Under the pieces are notes generated by a model, which made no database searches, was not told the origin of the DNA, and worked only from the letters and a program-made list of their open reading frames with translations. Position numbers and translations under genes: made by a program. This document shows positions 30,719 through 42,934 of a DNA stretch of 64,000 bases, piece after piece (position 1 is the stretch's first letter; every line of letters begins with the position of its first letter). Source of the DNA: Trachythela sp. YZ-2020 (lineage: Eukaryota; Cnidaria; Anthozoa; Malacalcyonacea; Clavulariidae). The stretch is taken from assembly GCA_016169945.1 (NCBI GenBank), contig JADLSH010000282.1, positions 2,435,001-2,499,000 on the forward strand. The letters are read 5' to 3'.

Positions 30719-32824
30719 CCATGTTTGAGGAAATTTGGTCGTATATTTGGATAGTTTTGGTGTCTTTTTCGACGAGTTTCGCGGAATAAATTTGCAACGT
30801 GGCGTCTGGAAGTACTGGCTACACGTAAGAGCAAGTTATTTGACTTCTTGATTAAGAAAACGATACAAATATTCCTGAGACGAATGACCGTAGTAGGCTG
30901 TCAGACCCGAGTATTGGCGCAATATTGCAATGGCTGAAATTATTAGCCAAAGCGAAGAAGAACCCTGCTTCAGGTAATCCACTTTATCGCTCAATCAAAA
31001 TGTCAATAACTTGGTGAACCATTTCGCATATAACGTGAATGATAACTTGAACCTTTTGTTTTTCTACAAAATTGTTTTGATTCATCATATCAGTAACGTA
31101 AATCATGACATAGTAGAAGTGGAATTGAGAATTGTCAATTGCATGTAAATGGTTTTTGGACTACAATGTGTATCCTGTCCTGGGAAACACCGCCAAGCCC
31201 ATTTGACTTTTGTCACACTCTTGTTCACCAGTTAGCTCAGTATCTCCTTGGTGCCTGTTTATCCCAAGAAATAATGACTCTTGCTGGCCCAAGTCCAAGA
31301 AGAAGATCAGTCTCTGACGAATTGAGACTAAAGGAAAACACTTTCCTGAAAGTGTAGAGAACACTTTGCATAAGACAAAATTTAGTTTCTATATCTTATT
31401 GCAATTAGAGGAAATTAAGCAGTTGGTTATTCATCGAAATTTGTTTTGTGACTATCAATTACATTGAGTACCGCGCATGAAAGTTTGTGTTATGCTTTAG
31501 AGATGTACAAATACATCACAAGCCATGTTATAAGATTATAGTTATTTTACGTTTATTTCTCGACTGGGAAAACTCCGCGCATACTAGCTAAGTGTAATTT
31601 TACCAATTTACCGAATAGTCCAATTCACGCAGTACTACCTGTGTGACAATGAAAAATATCAATACTTTGTCTGTGACGTTGTTTCCGTTTGTATGCAGTA
31701 TATTGTCATTTGAGTAACGAATTTCAAGCATTTGATTTACTAACTGCACATCTGATTAGATAATAAATCAGCAACAAATAGATATTTGTCTCTATTGTAA
31801 TCTTTCAATGAGCAAATTCTTTAATGAATGATGTCGTCTATGAAAGGTTTCCTTTCACGCCTTTTGAAAATTCGTTACACGGTAAGTAGAAAACCACACT
31901 TTCAGATCAAAACAACACCGTATTAAGATTGGCACTCTCCGTTAACCAATAAATTTCACGAGGCTATTCAATTAGAGACTATGTTCTCGGGGTCTTCAAT
32001 TGGCCCATTTTCTGTCGCAACGGCGTGAGTAACAATATGGAGTCAAAATATGAACTCAAAGACAAAGCTCAGCGTTATAGCCATTATGTCGTGCAATTTC
32101 CGACCGTGGCGAGCGTGAAAACTTTGCACTCATTGATACTCAGCGGACATGCAGGATCATGTCTGATAACTCAGTGGACAATAAAGATAACAGTGGGGAA
32201 CGCGCAGATTCGTAAATTTGAACAATAAAATACTGGTAACAAAACAAAGGAAAGTCATTTTTTCACAAAATTTCAGCTATCTGGAGGCTTTTTCAAGAAA
32301 TCAGGTTCTTTCAAGTAATTTAATATTCTATTTTAACTATCACTTTAAAGAAACTTATCACTTTGTCACCCAACTTTACCTGAAAATGTTGAAATGTTAT
32401 ACCTTGAAATTTACCAATTTTTTAGAGTTGGGGGTGGTTTTACACTTCCACCCCCTCTTGTTTTATAGCTAATGATGTGATTGAGAAAAGTTTTAGTTGG
32501 CGTATAAACAACTAAACAAACGCTTTCTCAAAACTTTGGTTTTCGTCACTTTTTGAGTGTGTTTTATTTATTTATTATTTAGCTGTAAAAGTAAGCTAAT
32601 TTTGACTTTTCAGACAGTGATAAAATATATTTGTTCCTTGTCGTCGGATTTGGATGGATCTAAAATCACACTCTGAAAATTGATCATCCATTGATCTGCC
32701 TCGGATGCAAATTAGCTGATACAAGTAATGAATAATCAACTCAAGATCCTTGAATGCTGGTCGAATATGAATGATTTATATATTCATTTAAAGAAAGTTG
32801 AAAATGGCTGAGGTTTTTCGAACA
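30719..32824. other. No gene recognised
   Basis: Short frames only. An ATG at 30,930 starts a frame (MAEIISQSEEEPCFR) ending at a GTAATC donor, which would suit a small first exon, but no following exon could be joined. CAATTGGCCCATT near 31,999 equals the end of the 27.6 kb transposon but has no partner. Confidence 0.35.
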
Positions 32825-33420
32825 TCTGTGCAGCCTAATCATTCTGAGCTTGACAATATCAGTAATGTATATTTAGGTGATCAAGTTCTTAACGTGTGTC
32901 ATTCTAGTAGTATTCAGGAGTATACTTAGACCAGTCCTTGCCTTTTAAGGAACACGTTGCCAGGCTAGCTAAAAAAGTACCTGGTCAGCTTAGTATGTTA
33001 AGCAGGATAAAAGGTGTTTACTACTGTGATTCTTCCAAGGTTAGACTACTGTGATTTCGTGTGGAATAATGCACCCCTCACTACACATAACACTTTAGAA
33101 CGTTTACAAACAAGAGCTGCAAGAATAATTTTGAAGAAAATAATTTAAGTCACGATGAATTATTGTCTTAGCTATGTTGGAAATCACTTTAGGTACGTTG
33201 TATTATGCATAATTAATTTTCGTTTTTTAATGTATTAGTAGCAGTGATCCAGATCTTTTAAGAGATTATTTCTCCAAGTTATCGCATAGCCATGATAACA
33301 GACGCAATGGTCTTGATCTTGTTCTTCCGGCGAAAGTTAGAACTGAATCAGCTAAGAGAAGATGTTACTATTCTGGAACATTAGCATATTTAATAATTTG
33401 CAAGTGGTTACTTCCTTTTC
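32825..33420 (+). pseudogene. LINE reverse transcriptase C-terminal fragment
   Basis: Plus-strand frames broken by stops read LDQSLPFKEHVARLAKKV-like text, then RLDYCDFVWNNAP, then TLERLQTRAARIILKK and NLSHDELLS, then DLLRDYFSKLSHSHD and a final KVRTESAKRRCYYSG. This is the thumb-to-tail part of an L2/CR1-type LINE, in full order. The RT core is absent, as expected for a 5'-truncated LINE copy. A poly-A tail is not obvious. Confidence 0.75.
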
Positions 33421-33876
33421 AGTTTTCAAGTCAAAATTAGGGATATATTGGTTTATGTTTCATATTAGTTAATAAAAGTTATTACAGAAAAGAAAATTTT
33501 TGGAACGAATAGGATTTTTATACTTTGCCTCCAACGTTTTTGTCAAGGCAGGAGCCTGGGGACTAATAGGGCTAAAGGGCTCCAGGGACGCCCCTCTTTT
33601 CCATAATAAGGTGTTCTGTTTCAGCACACGTTTGTTGTCTGGCCTTTTCAGCCCGAAATTCAAACAGTTCACATCTACGAGATTACTATCTGCATTTTTC
33701 AATTTCCATCTACTCCGTGGGATTTACAAGGTTGGTTACTCAATTAAATTGTTTCAGTGACATACCATTGTCGTGCATATTTTTAAATATTTGCTCTCGT
33801 TACCGCAATTTATCGATCCATTTCTTGTGTAATTTATCGGGCTAATCTTTAATTTGTCATGGACATAAGCTATCAA
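33421..33876. other. No gene recognised
   Basis: An 86-codon plus-strand frame overlaps a minus-strand frame of similar length; neither has a recognised motif. Confidence 0.35.
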
Positions 33877-35843
33877 TCTACGCCACCCAAACCGGAACAG
33901 CAGAAATCTTAGTGTTTGCTGGAAGTAGACCTGCTCTACGGCAACTAAAAATGCTGACTCAGCCTATATTTTTTACAAGGAGCGGAAAAGCTTGATTTGT
34001 GTGAACTTATGATCAATTTTTACTTATCTTGACGTTCTAAACTGTCGCTTGTACAGCTTTCTGGATTTAAGGATAAGAATATGAATTTGAGGACATACTA
34101 ATGGCTAATAGAACATTATTAGCGGTAAAAGAACATCTTGTAGCGATAAAGACAGCAAATATAAAGACAACGAACGACAGGAACAATTGTATGAAATATA
34201 AACATCAAAACTTGTTCAAATCGTCATCGTTTCAAAGTCAGTAATAGTAAAGATAAAAAATGGTGGTGGTAAACATTGATTTGCACGATATTTCAATGTT
34301 GGGGGTGAAAATCATGGTGGCAAATCTTTAGAATTATACCTGGCTAAATGACAGACTGGAAACTACTGATTATTGGTAAAGTAACTACTTTGAGTTATAG
34401 CCTAACTTGCAGAGGTGATTTCCGTGAGAGTCATTTATTCTAATTGTCAAGTACAAGTCTATAGTTATAGAAACAAGGATGTGAATGCTTGTGACCAACA
34501 AATATATCATAAAGCATTATTTACTACCAATGTGTTGCAATTATGGTTTTACTATTAAACTTAATATAGTTATTCAAATCTATTAGATCATTCACTTGAT
34601 ATAGTTATACTGAAGTAACTGGTGATTGTCAGTATTGTGGCCATGCACAATGTTTTGGGATAACTTGTTGACAAGCCTTGGATGAAAATAGCCTTTGGCC
34701 CTTGCCTATCATCTCCAAACAGCCCTGGCTTATAAAATTATTGCAAAGTCTATTTTCAGTAAAGTAAATTTAGGTTGCCAATCAGCTTTCATTACAGCCG
34801 AGTGCTGAATTGTAAGGGACAGAGTAGAAATGTTATTCTGACAAAGGCTAATAATATGGTTCCTCTTACCACAAAACAACCTGGAGAAGAATCCTCCAAG
34901 CACGATAGAGAACAAATCACAACTCTTCTTGGTTTTCTTTTCTAGCATAAAACATCTGTGCAGGGTTGTCCCTCATCCTCATAATAGTACCCATCTCAAT
35001 AATACCCGCCCACCTCTGACATACAGTAGCAGGCTTAACTCGATGTAAGGAGCAGAAATTACACCTACAAACCTACACATAATACATTATTCTGGTTCAC
35101 TGCGTTTCTAGATAAATGGTATGTTAAATACTAACTGGCACCCAATCTAAGATAAGATTTCCCCCTCAATGATAAGATTGTGCCTGGCCAAGGGTAAATT
35201 TGTAACCAACCAGGAAACCGGGAGACATCCCAGTGCTGGTGCATGCGCTCTTAGTATCAGAGTAAGAATACGAAATGCATTTACAAGCATATATTAAGTA
35301 GGTCCTTAAAGAGCCATTTTCTCAGCCCAAGTCAGAGAGTGACAACACACATTAAAACCATATTAATTGCAATTTGCAACACCACTGGCTGTTGAATTGC
35401 ATTATTATATTGTTGATCACAAGCATTGAAATATCGTGAAAATCAATATTTACTACCACAAAATTTTATCTTTAGCATAGTTGACTTCGAAACGGTGAAT
35501 ATTTGCACAAGTCTTGATGTTTATATTTCATACAATAGTTCCTGTCAATCGCTGTCTTTATATTTGCTGTTTTCATTGCGCTACAAAATGTTCTTTTAAC
35601 CGCTAATATTAAATGTTCTAATAGCCATAAGTATCTCCCCAAATATATATTCTTATCGTTAAATCCAAAAATCTTTCCAAGCAGCAGTTTAGAACATCAA
35701 GATCAGTCAAAATTGATCATAAATTGCAACAATTCAAGCCTTTTCACTCTTTGCAAAAAATAGGCTGAGTCAGCATTTTTAGTTGCCGTAGGACACGTCT
35801 ACTTCCGGCAAACACCAAGCTTTCTGTTCTTCCGCTTTGGGTT
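33877..35843. mobile_element. 2 kb element with 0.42 kb inverted arms
   Basis: 33,877-34,305 and 35,427-35,843 are inverted copies. Paired landmarks: CACCCAAACCGGAACAGCAG against CTTCCGCTTTGGGTTGCG; ATGCTGACTCAGCCTATATT against AATAGGCTGAGTCAGCAT; GTATGAAATATAAACATCAA against TTGATGTTTATATTTCATAC (approximate); and GATATTTCAATG against CATTGAAATATC. The 1.1 kb middle has no recognisable transposase. The exact termini and target duplication are uncertain because the right end runs into LTR-like sequence. Superfamily unknown. Confidence 0.8.
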
Positions 35844-35849
35844 GCGCCA

Positions 35850-36072
35850 GGGCTTACGACAACGCAGGTAGCCGAGAAGCCCTGGGTACGAGGATGAGCA
35901 AATACTATGCTAATATTATTATGTGAATTAAGTGTATATAAGAAAGTGTTGTACAATGCTATAATGTAGTGTGAGCACGCCGTGTGAACTAGCGAACAGT
36001 CGGCTGTTAACCTTGGTTCTTGAGATATTTCGTTAAAGAAGTCAGGCCGTAACATTTGGCGACCCCGCCAGG
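35850..36072 (+). mobile_element. LTR end with TATA box and primer-binding site
   Basis: GTGTATATAAG at 35,932 is a good TATA box. The putative LTR ends in AACA at 36,054 and is followed by TGGCGACCCCGCCAGG (36,057-36,072), which begins with the TGG complementary to a tRNA CCA end, as primer-binding sites do. A Gag-like frame starts 45 bases later. The left limit of the LTR is not clear because the 33.9-35.8 kb element abuts it. Confidence 0.65.
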
Positions 36073-36116
36073 ATCTTGCATGAGATAAAATTGTAGTTTC
36101 AAAATTATTGTGAGAA

Positions 36117-37105
36117 TGACAACCAGGTTTAGAACGGCAGTCATGCGAGAAGTTGAGGAAGAAATACAAAGCGAAGCGACAGAAGGCGAAGTTTGTAATT
36201 TGGGGACGCACGAATCCTGCAACAATGTAGCACAAATAGTTGTGAAGTTAAACGACAGAGAACTTTATTGACTGCAATTTGCGAAGCTCAAGAACAAAAA
36301 CTGCAACAACAAAACGAGAAAATCGACAGATTGGCAACCTAGGCAGAACTTTTACGGTCGATTGTGTCACGCAAGGACTTCAAAGAAATGCAATCAACCG
36401 TAGATAGCCTTGTTTATGCGGTGCAGACGTCTGATATCGCAACTATTCATCTTACCTCAATAACAGAATAATAACAGCTCAAAATTTGCTGGAAGAAGAT
36501 CTCTTTCAAGAATTACGGTTTACGGAGGCGGTTTTAGCGATGGAAGAACGAATCTACAGAAATTTATTGACGAAAATCGGACATGATAAAGTTAAACGGA
36601 AACAGCTGAATTTTCAACACCCATATCGGCACAAGTGTCTCGAGAACGACGAGACGACCAATCTAGTCCCCAGGCGTCAGGATATATCTCGCGATTATCA
36701 CGTTTATCACATGGTGATGGGTCTGTACGACAGGAAGCACCAACCTTTGAGGGAATGACGACTTGGGAAGCGTACTTCATCCAGTTTGAAATTGTTGCCA
36801 ATTTAAACCAGTGGGATTCTGAGGACAAACCCGCGTCTCTCGCCGCAAGTTTGAGAAGACGAAAAGCCCACACAGTGTCATCTAACCTTCCCCAAGAAAG
36901 TCAATGTAATTTTCGTGCACTTGTTGTCGCGTTAGAAAGTCGTCCCCAGTCCCTACACTCTGCGTTGGAATTCGCGCTCGAGCTCGAATCGTTTCTGTTA
37001 GCAAGTCAGCGTCGCATCAATTTACTCGGGGTACACGGGCTACGTGTAGAGTCTCCCCCAACGAAAAGCGGTCCGCGTGTTAACCAGATATTTCGGAGAC
37101 CCTAA
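36117..37105 (+). pseudogene. Gypsy-type Gag remnant
   Basis: An ATG at 36,117 opens a short acidic frame (MTTRFRTAVMREVEEEIQSE) that stops at 36,268. After a broken stretch, the frame to 37,105 shows APTFEGMTTWEAYFIQFEIV, then NQWDSEDKPASLAASLR, SSNLPQESQCNFRALVVALE and HSALEFALELESFL, matching the Retrotrans_gag capsid domain (F-x-G-x-x-x-W-x-x-Y-x-x-Q-F, then A-L-x-L-x-L-x-G-x-A). The Gly of the LRG position is Arg. The zinc knuckle and all of pol are missing, and the frame ends just before a purine-rich GGGGGGAGA (37,120), which resembles a polypurine tract. A deletion derivative. Confidence 0.75.
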
Positions 37106-37109
37106 ATTT

Positions 37110-37740
37110 CAAAACTTTCGGGGGGAGAATGGCTCCCGAACCCACTAAAGTATTTTAGTACTGAATGTAGACTAGTGAGAATGTTATTTAAAAGCTTAAA
37201 TACTGAAGGACGTAATCCAGAAGTTCAAGGGCATAGAAATTAGTTTTCTAAATAAGCACATGACGCCAAAATCTTTGAGAACGGAAAACAGCTAGGGGCC
37301 CTAAGTGGCCTGGGCCCTCAAATGTCTCTGTGTGCCCCTGACTTATATCAAGGTGCCTACACTATACTTCAGTTTGAACTATATTTCCGCGAGACGTGGA
37401 ACAAGTGGTACATTTTAAACAAACAACGAAGGAGCACAAAACAAAAAAATTCCATCGGCGTCGTCGTTAACTTAATACACTGGTTGCAGTTCAGAAAACC
37501 GATATACTTGATACCGTTCAGAAATATGCATCTGAAGCTTACAAAATTCGTAGCATTAAGTAAAACTATGCTCAAAGATACAGAAACATCTGATTTACAC
37601 TAGAAACTGCACAAACACTTAAAATAGAGCAAGATTTCACCTCGCAAATTGGCATAAAATCTCCCACTATCCATAAAAACCAAAGAAAATATGTTACAAC
37701 AGTCTTGCACAATTTCTTGTTTGTCCATTTTGTCCACTAC
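37110..37740. other. No gene recognised
   Basis: It begins with the purine tract, so the first part could be a 3' LTR remnant, but it does not match 35,850-36,054. An opposite pair of short frames at 37,322-37,603 looks accidental. Confidence 0.35.
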
Positions 37741-39230
37741 GTTATGGTCGAGGACCACAATGCAATGCAACGCATTAAAGAGCTCTACATAATTTAGAAT
37801 GCTGCCTTACTCGCCAGCTTAAGGCGCCTTCGCCGCGGTAGACAAGACATATGGCAATTGGCAAGAAAGTATCAGGATCAAAATGGCTATTTGACCAAAC
37901 GGCGTTTGAAAACTCTGGTGGCCCCAACGTGTTTCCATGAAGAGCAAAAGGAGTTCCGTATAATAAAGCCTAAATATATATGAAATGCATTTCGGCCCAT
38001 GACGGTTCTATATTTCGGGATTTGGATCGCATTAGCTTGTCTTGTGAGACTCATTGCAATTCTGCCTCGGAAGTGTCGAGTTCAAGAAACACAGGCAGCA
38101 AGGGTGTTGAGACCCAGTCTTGGCCCAGGTCAGATTGGTGAATGCAGTCCCTCATTCTCTAACGCACCCGTGTGCTTAAGTTTGGTCCATCCCCACTGAA
38201 CGTTCGCCAGGGACGTAAACGCCGTGGAGTGTTCTGGCCCCACTTTCGCTGGAAAATTTCATGCGGAAGATTTTTATACTATTTAGATGTGTGTAATCAT
38301 ACGATAAAACACTTTAGAATATAAATAAAACCCATAAATACACCACGATAATAGAGTTCCTGCTACACCGGACGCCATTTCAGTTCCTTCAAATTTTGAA
38401 TAATATGATAACATTTGTGTGTTCTAGTGACACAGCATCTTTTCATTTGAGCATGTGACGTTTATAGCCAACCAATATACAGTCAGTCATATAAAAACTA
38501 ATTATGTTTATAAGTTAATGATCTTCACACTACTATAATATCACGTCTGAGTTAGTAACGCACTATATTTACCTGTGACAATGTATTCAAACAAGAGTAT
38601 AAAATGTTGTAGTTAGTACATGATTATCATAAACCATTCGCGTATATCCCATATAATACGCAGATCCTGTGTGTTTGGGATTCGATTTGTATCTTTGTTC
38701 ATAATACACATTAAATGTTACATGAAGTAAGCGTGACAGTAGCTGAAGTACTCAGAAGGGCAAGATATTTATTTTGTCTAGATTAATAAGAGGGTAATTT
38801 AAGCACCATCGTTCAAACGAAGATTGAAGGTGACTACCATATTTTCTTAAAAAAATTGTGATATAAACACACAGCAAAAATTGAAGTGTTGTCATATATG
38901 CGGGAAGACGAAGTCTATATGAATACATCATTGTAATATTAAACTTTGTTGCTAGATACCTTGACCAATTTTGGTTATTTATATACTGCATCCAAGGCAT
39001 TTTACTGCATCAACGATAAGATTCTGCTGCTCAAGGTACAGGATATTTGCATGTTGCGATCGGCCTAGCTTGTGCTGGTATAAAAGTGGCTTTTCCCTAA
39101 TATATCAGATGGTACATATTCATTTAACCGTATCTACGGCTTTATCTCTTTCAAGTGGTGTCTTTCAATTTTGCGGCTGACATACAAGAAGTATTACCTC
39201 CGTAACACACCTCTCTAAACTACAATCAAG
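37741..39230. repeat. Dispersed repeat, copy B, with a 0.67 kb insert
   Basis: 37,760-38,465 and 39,134-39,230 are collinear with copy A at 8,075-8,865 (GACAAGACATATGGCAATTG; later TCTTTCAAGTGGTGTCTTTC, at 8,771 and 39,146). The intervening 38,466-39,133 is absent from copy A, marking an insertion here or a deletion there. The insert has no recognised ends or gene. Confidence 0.78.
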
Positions 39231-39303
39231 GAATAGTTTCATTGGGACAAATTAAAAAATCTTACCTCACAACAAAAAATCATTTTGGGTGCTTGTATTA
39301 TCC

Positions 39304-39429
39304 CCTCCGCCCGCCCCCACCTTACAATGTTGCCGGTTGACAAACATGTGCCATTGAAACATATTATATGCTTTTACCCAATACAGATTGTGGTGAATAA
39401 CCAACATTGTATGGTGGGGCAGGGGGAGT
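39304..39429. mobile_element. Small MITE-like inverted repeat
   Basis: CTCCGCCCGCCCCCACCTTA at the left is mirrored by a right end reading ATGGTGGGGCAGGGGGAG, extended inward by CAATGTTG / CAACATTG. About 70 bases lie between. No coding capacity. Confidence 0.65.
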
Positions 39430-39584
39430 AGAAAGTCCGTGTTGGTGTATGAGGTTTTTTAGTATGTGCGTTATAGTCTTATAATGTCATTTAACCTTTA
39501 TCTAATTATAGATAATACGATATGTCAGAATTGCCGCTTTGACGGAATTGTCCCGATTAACTATCCTCCGATTGTAGAATAGAT

Positions 39585-40053
39585 TACATATTCTAATAGA
39601 TTATATCACACTGAATCCAAATCTGAAAAGTTCTTGCGGACTCATTCAGCAGTTTTGGATATAGTTTCTGGCTTTGATATTAAAGAATTCTACACAGCAA
39701 CAGTTTCTTTCAAGATTATAGACTGTTATAAACATTATCTAGCCATTATTTTGTAGAAAAAAGAACGATACGTGTTGACTTTGCCTTATAAGACAAAAAT
39801 CTCGAAGTTTTGTCTCCATTACAGTTTGTCTCAAATAGTCAAATGTTGTGTTTCAAGATACGACTTTTACTCAGAGTATGTCCCATAATTTTATGACGTT
39901 ATCAGCAGGTAATAATGCTCCAATGTATATTATCTGGTGAACCAAAAGTAAAATGGAGCGTTTCTGGTTAAGTAAACTGGCACGGTCACTGCATTGGCAT
40001 AGTTCAGTATATTTTAAATTTGATTTTGTCTTATGTGTCTTCCGGTTCCGCAT
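39585..40053 (-). pseudogene. Second copy of the 10.7-11.1 kb retroelement end (Gag tail)
   Basis: 39,590-39,905 is the non-coding repeat shared with 10,738-11,058, and the minus-strand frame (SDRASLLNQKRSILLLVHQI, then IYIGALLPADNVIK) corresponds to the Gag-like tail at 11,059-11,160 (CASLLDQNHSI, LHIGALPTDNVIK). The zinc knuckle and the remainder are absent here. Confidence 0.7.
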
Positions 40054-41010
40054 TCATTTCTCCCATCTACTGCAGGAAGAGGAGACGCTATATGCTGTCA
40101 ACAGACATTTTGGACGATAGTCGGTTGTAGATTCAACGATTCACTTTCCGAAGATTTTATGAATTACGCCCGTTTACGCTTATGCCCATAAATGGTTCGA
40201 TCTCATGACAACACCGGGCATGCTGGCATCTGTTCGTAGTGTCCCCATTTTATATTCTAGAAACAATTTGTTCAAGCAAAATTAAACAAGACAAGTATAA
40301 AGGAAAATGTCCTTCAGTATTGAGGTAAGTTGTTCTGAATTTTTAGTTACACATTGAAATACACGCTCTTGTATTGCTGGATTTTGATTCGAAATTAAAT
40401 TTATATATGTATTTTAGTTTAATAACATATTTGATTTATAGAAACTAGAGTGTACTCCATAAATAGCGAGTTTGAAATGTTGGATTAAAATAGCTTATAA
40501 AACTAGCGGGGAATATATTTTTTTTCTCGACCTATAGACCGTGTTGTTGGTCAAATAAATATTTAAATATTATATATATGTATATGTTAATAATTTATAC
40601 AGGAATGTATTGTTCCCATCTGACAGATGTGAATGTTATTAAAAGTGTATCTTCATTGCATGCTTGGCTACGAGTATAGGACATGCTATATTAATACCTA
40701 GTTTCTGCCAATTTAGAAAATATCTGGTTTACGACAAATCTGCAAAAGTTTTCCAATAGTTTGGCCAGTGAAATGTTTATAGCGTTCACTGTACGAGGAT
40801 GTTCCACTTTATAATTTTCATAAATTATATGATTATTGCCATTCATAGGCTTTAAGCCACTTAATTGCATTATTGCATCTTAGGAGAAAGTCTTTAAATC
40901 TTTCATTTTACAAAGACATTATTATTAGATTATTATGTTATTAGAATGCACCCATTTTATTATTTTAGCTTATCGAGCACCAGATGTCGAACTTTAATTG
41001 CCTTTTTATT
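40054..41010. other. No gene recognised
   Basis: AT-rich stretch with short frames only. Confidence 0.4.
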
Positions 41011-41220
41011 TATACTAGAAATACCATGCATTCAGAATCCCCTCCCTCGTTCAAACCAAACAGTTATAGTTCCCAAATGTCATTGGGCCATTACTGTAGC
41101 CATGGTAACACACAACGATGTTATATATTTTTCTTATATTTTTGTATAAATGGTAAAATATTTTAAAGTTTTTAATTTTAACAGTAGAAATATCAATTGT
41201 AGTTGAAATTCTTAAAACAT
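41011..41220 (+). repeat. Partial copy of the 12.3 kb repeat family
   Basis: It starts at CTAGAAATACCATGCATTCA and continues through CAGAATCCCCTCCCTCG, CCCAAATGTCATTG and CCATGGTAACACACAACG to TTTTTGTATAAATGG, in the same order as 12,340-12,480. The boundary at CTAGAAATA is identical to that of the other copies, so it is a true element end. Confidence 0.8.
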
Positions 41221-42639
41221 CAAGCGTGTAGGACTTTTGAAGAGAGGGAAATTACGGGGTAAAAATACTTAATATAAAATGTGAAAATCATGCTCGTTTA
41301 ATTGCGTCATAAGTGATCTATGCAAATACTTCAACATGATTGGTTAACAAAGAAATATAGCAGTTTTTATTGGCTAACGCTTTTCGCAGTTTTGCAACTT
41401 CTTGACGTCAACTGTGTATCTATACTTTAATCACACATAATCCTCAGCCAGCTTTGTTACACTAGTGCTGTTGCATATTCTGTAGTGTGGAGTTTGTGAT
41501 GCTAATCACGTCTGAGCGGTGTTCCTGTACCTCGAGTCAACGTTTAAGCGGGCGCCTTGTTTATGTGAAAATGTTGTATACTCAATATCTTTCAATGATA
41601 TTTTACGATCATATTTCATCTTCTATGCGGTGCTACCACTAGGACTGATCGGATTATACTATGGAAGTTGCTATTAACTAAAGTACTTCAGAACATATGT
41701 ATTGTTAACTTTGTTCAAATAAAATGGTCATTTCATGTCATTCTTAATCCGCATTAATCTTTTTTCTATTTTCCTCTGCATGAAATCCCGGTAAACGCAT
41801 GTACCCTGTAGCGTACTTATTTTTACACTTGCAACCAATATATCTGAGAATGTTGTTTGGTACAGGTAATTGCGGGTAAGTAATTTCTTGGTAACAATAT
41901 ACAAACTATTGTTACGGAACATTCTGAGGCTCCTTTTAGTATAGTATATTTGAGAAATAATGGAATATAAATAGTGACATCATAGGTTGAACTCCTACAG
42001 TTCAAACTTTCGGAGTGTACATAATTTTACTCTAACCTTGCAAAACTGCAGGGATGCGAAGTTCAACGAAGGTCCCACGCAATCGACACTAAATGTTCTC
42101 ATAGTCTTCCATTACTTGTAAACCTACAATCCTGATCAAAAATCCTCGGAACACCTACTAAAAATAGGAACTTCCTGTATCACATTTCTGATTTACAGAC
42201 AGAAATTTACCAATTGAAATCAAAATTTAATGTTCAGATCCCCCCTTCCCCCAAAATACAATGCTCGGTAAAGCTTTGCAAGTTTACCACACTAAGCACG
42301 ACATTGTACGTATGGGGGGAAGGACAGGGTTGTAATCTTTTGATTGCGGTGGTTGTCATATTCAGCACTGTAAATATCAAGCGTAGCAACATATTTGACA
42401 AGGATTGTACTTTGACTACCCCCAAATCCATCCCTGATTTCGTTTACTATAAAGTCTATATCAATATTTATTGTCTAGTTCATTAATCATTACTTGTAAA
42501 GAGCCATTTCCTTTTTTTGTTGTATTTGTGATGATATTTTACAGTAATAATGCCCTATCTTGGTAAACAATTAACTAAAATTATTTGACTATCATCTAAA
42601 CTATTGTCATTCTTTAACTAATAAATCTATTATCATTCT
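41221..42639. other. No gene recognised
   Basis: It contains a TGACGTCA palindrome at about 41,404. An opposite-strand pair of frames at 42,214-42,486 lacks motifs. Confidence 0.35.
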
Positions 42640-42811
42640 TAAACAATAATTTGTTTTTTATGCGAGTTAATGTTCATACATAATATTAAATACTTCATTT
42701 CAGCAATTCAGCCGCCGGGTTTTGTTTTTGTATTGTGTTTTAATAGTCCTTTGTAACTATATAATGTGGCTTGACAGGTTCCTGCATGCATGCATGCATG
42801 CATTTCTAGTT
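42640..42811. repeat. Partial repeat copy related to 11.8-11.9 kb
   Basis: It shares TTAATGTTCATAC, GGTTTTGTTTTTGTAT and TTTGTAACTATATAAT-like text with 11,795-11,930. It ends in GCATGCATGCATGCATGCAT followed by TTCTAG, the inverted terminus of the 12.3 kb family. Confidence 0.65.
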
Positions 42812-42934
42812 TAAATAATAACTAGAATACTAATTAACTAATGGTACAGACTACATAAGGTACTAAGCATATATTAAAGCTCGAAGAAATCACTATAATT
42901 TATCAGACGTTACAAGGTATGTCCTTCCTGCATA
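42812..42934 (-). mobile_element. Probable 3' LTR remnant of the minus-strand Gypsy element
   Basis: AACTAGAATACTAATTAACT, then GACTACATAAGGTACTAAGC, closely match 46,095-46,150 (AACTTGAATGCTAATTAACT, GACTACATTAAGTATTAAAC) in the same orientation. The pair brackets the Gag-Pol remnant, as direct LTRs would. Confidence 0.65.

Noticed and set aside
30930..30974. Possible small first exon with a GTAATC donor
   Set aside because: Very short, the donor is weak and no downstream exon could be joined.
31992..32006. CAATTGGCCCATT, identical to the end of the 27.6 kb transposon
   Set aside because: Only about 13 bases match and no second end or arm is nearby; chance or a solo scrap.
35744..36235. 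163-codon minus-strand frame
   Set aside because: It spans the inverted-repeat arm, the LTR and the start of a plus-strand Gag, so it crosses three unrelated units.
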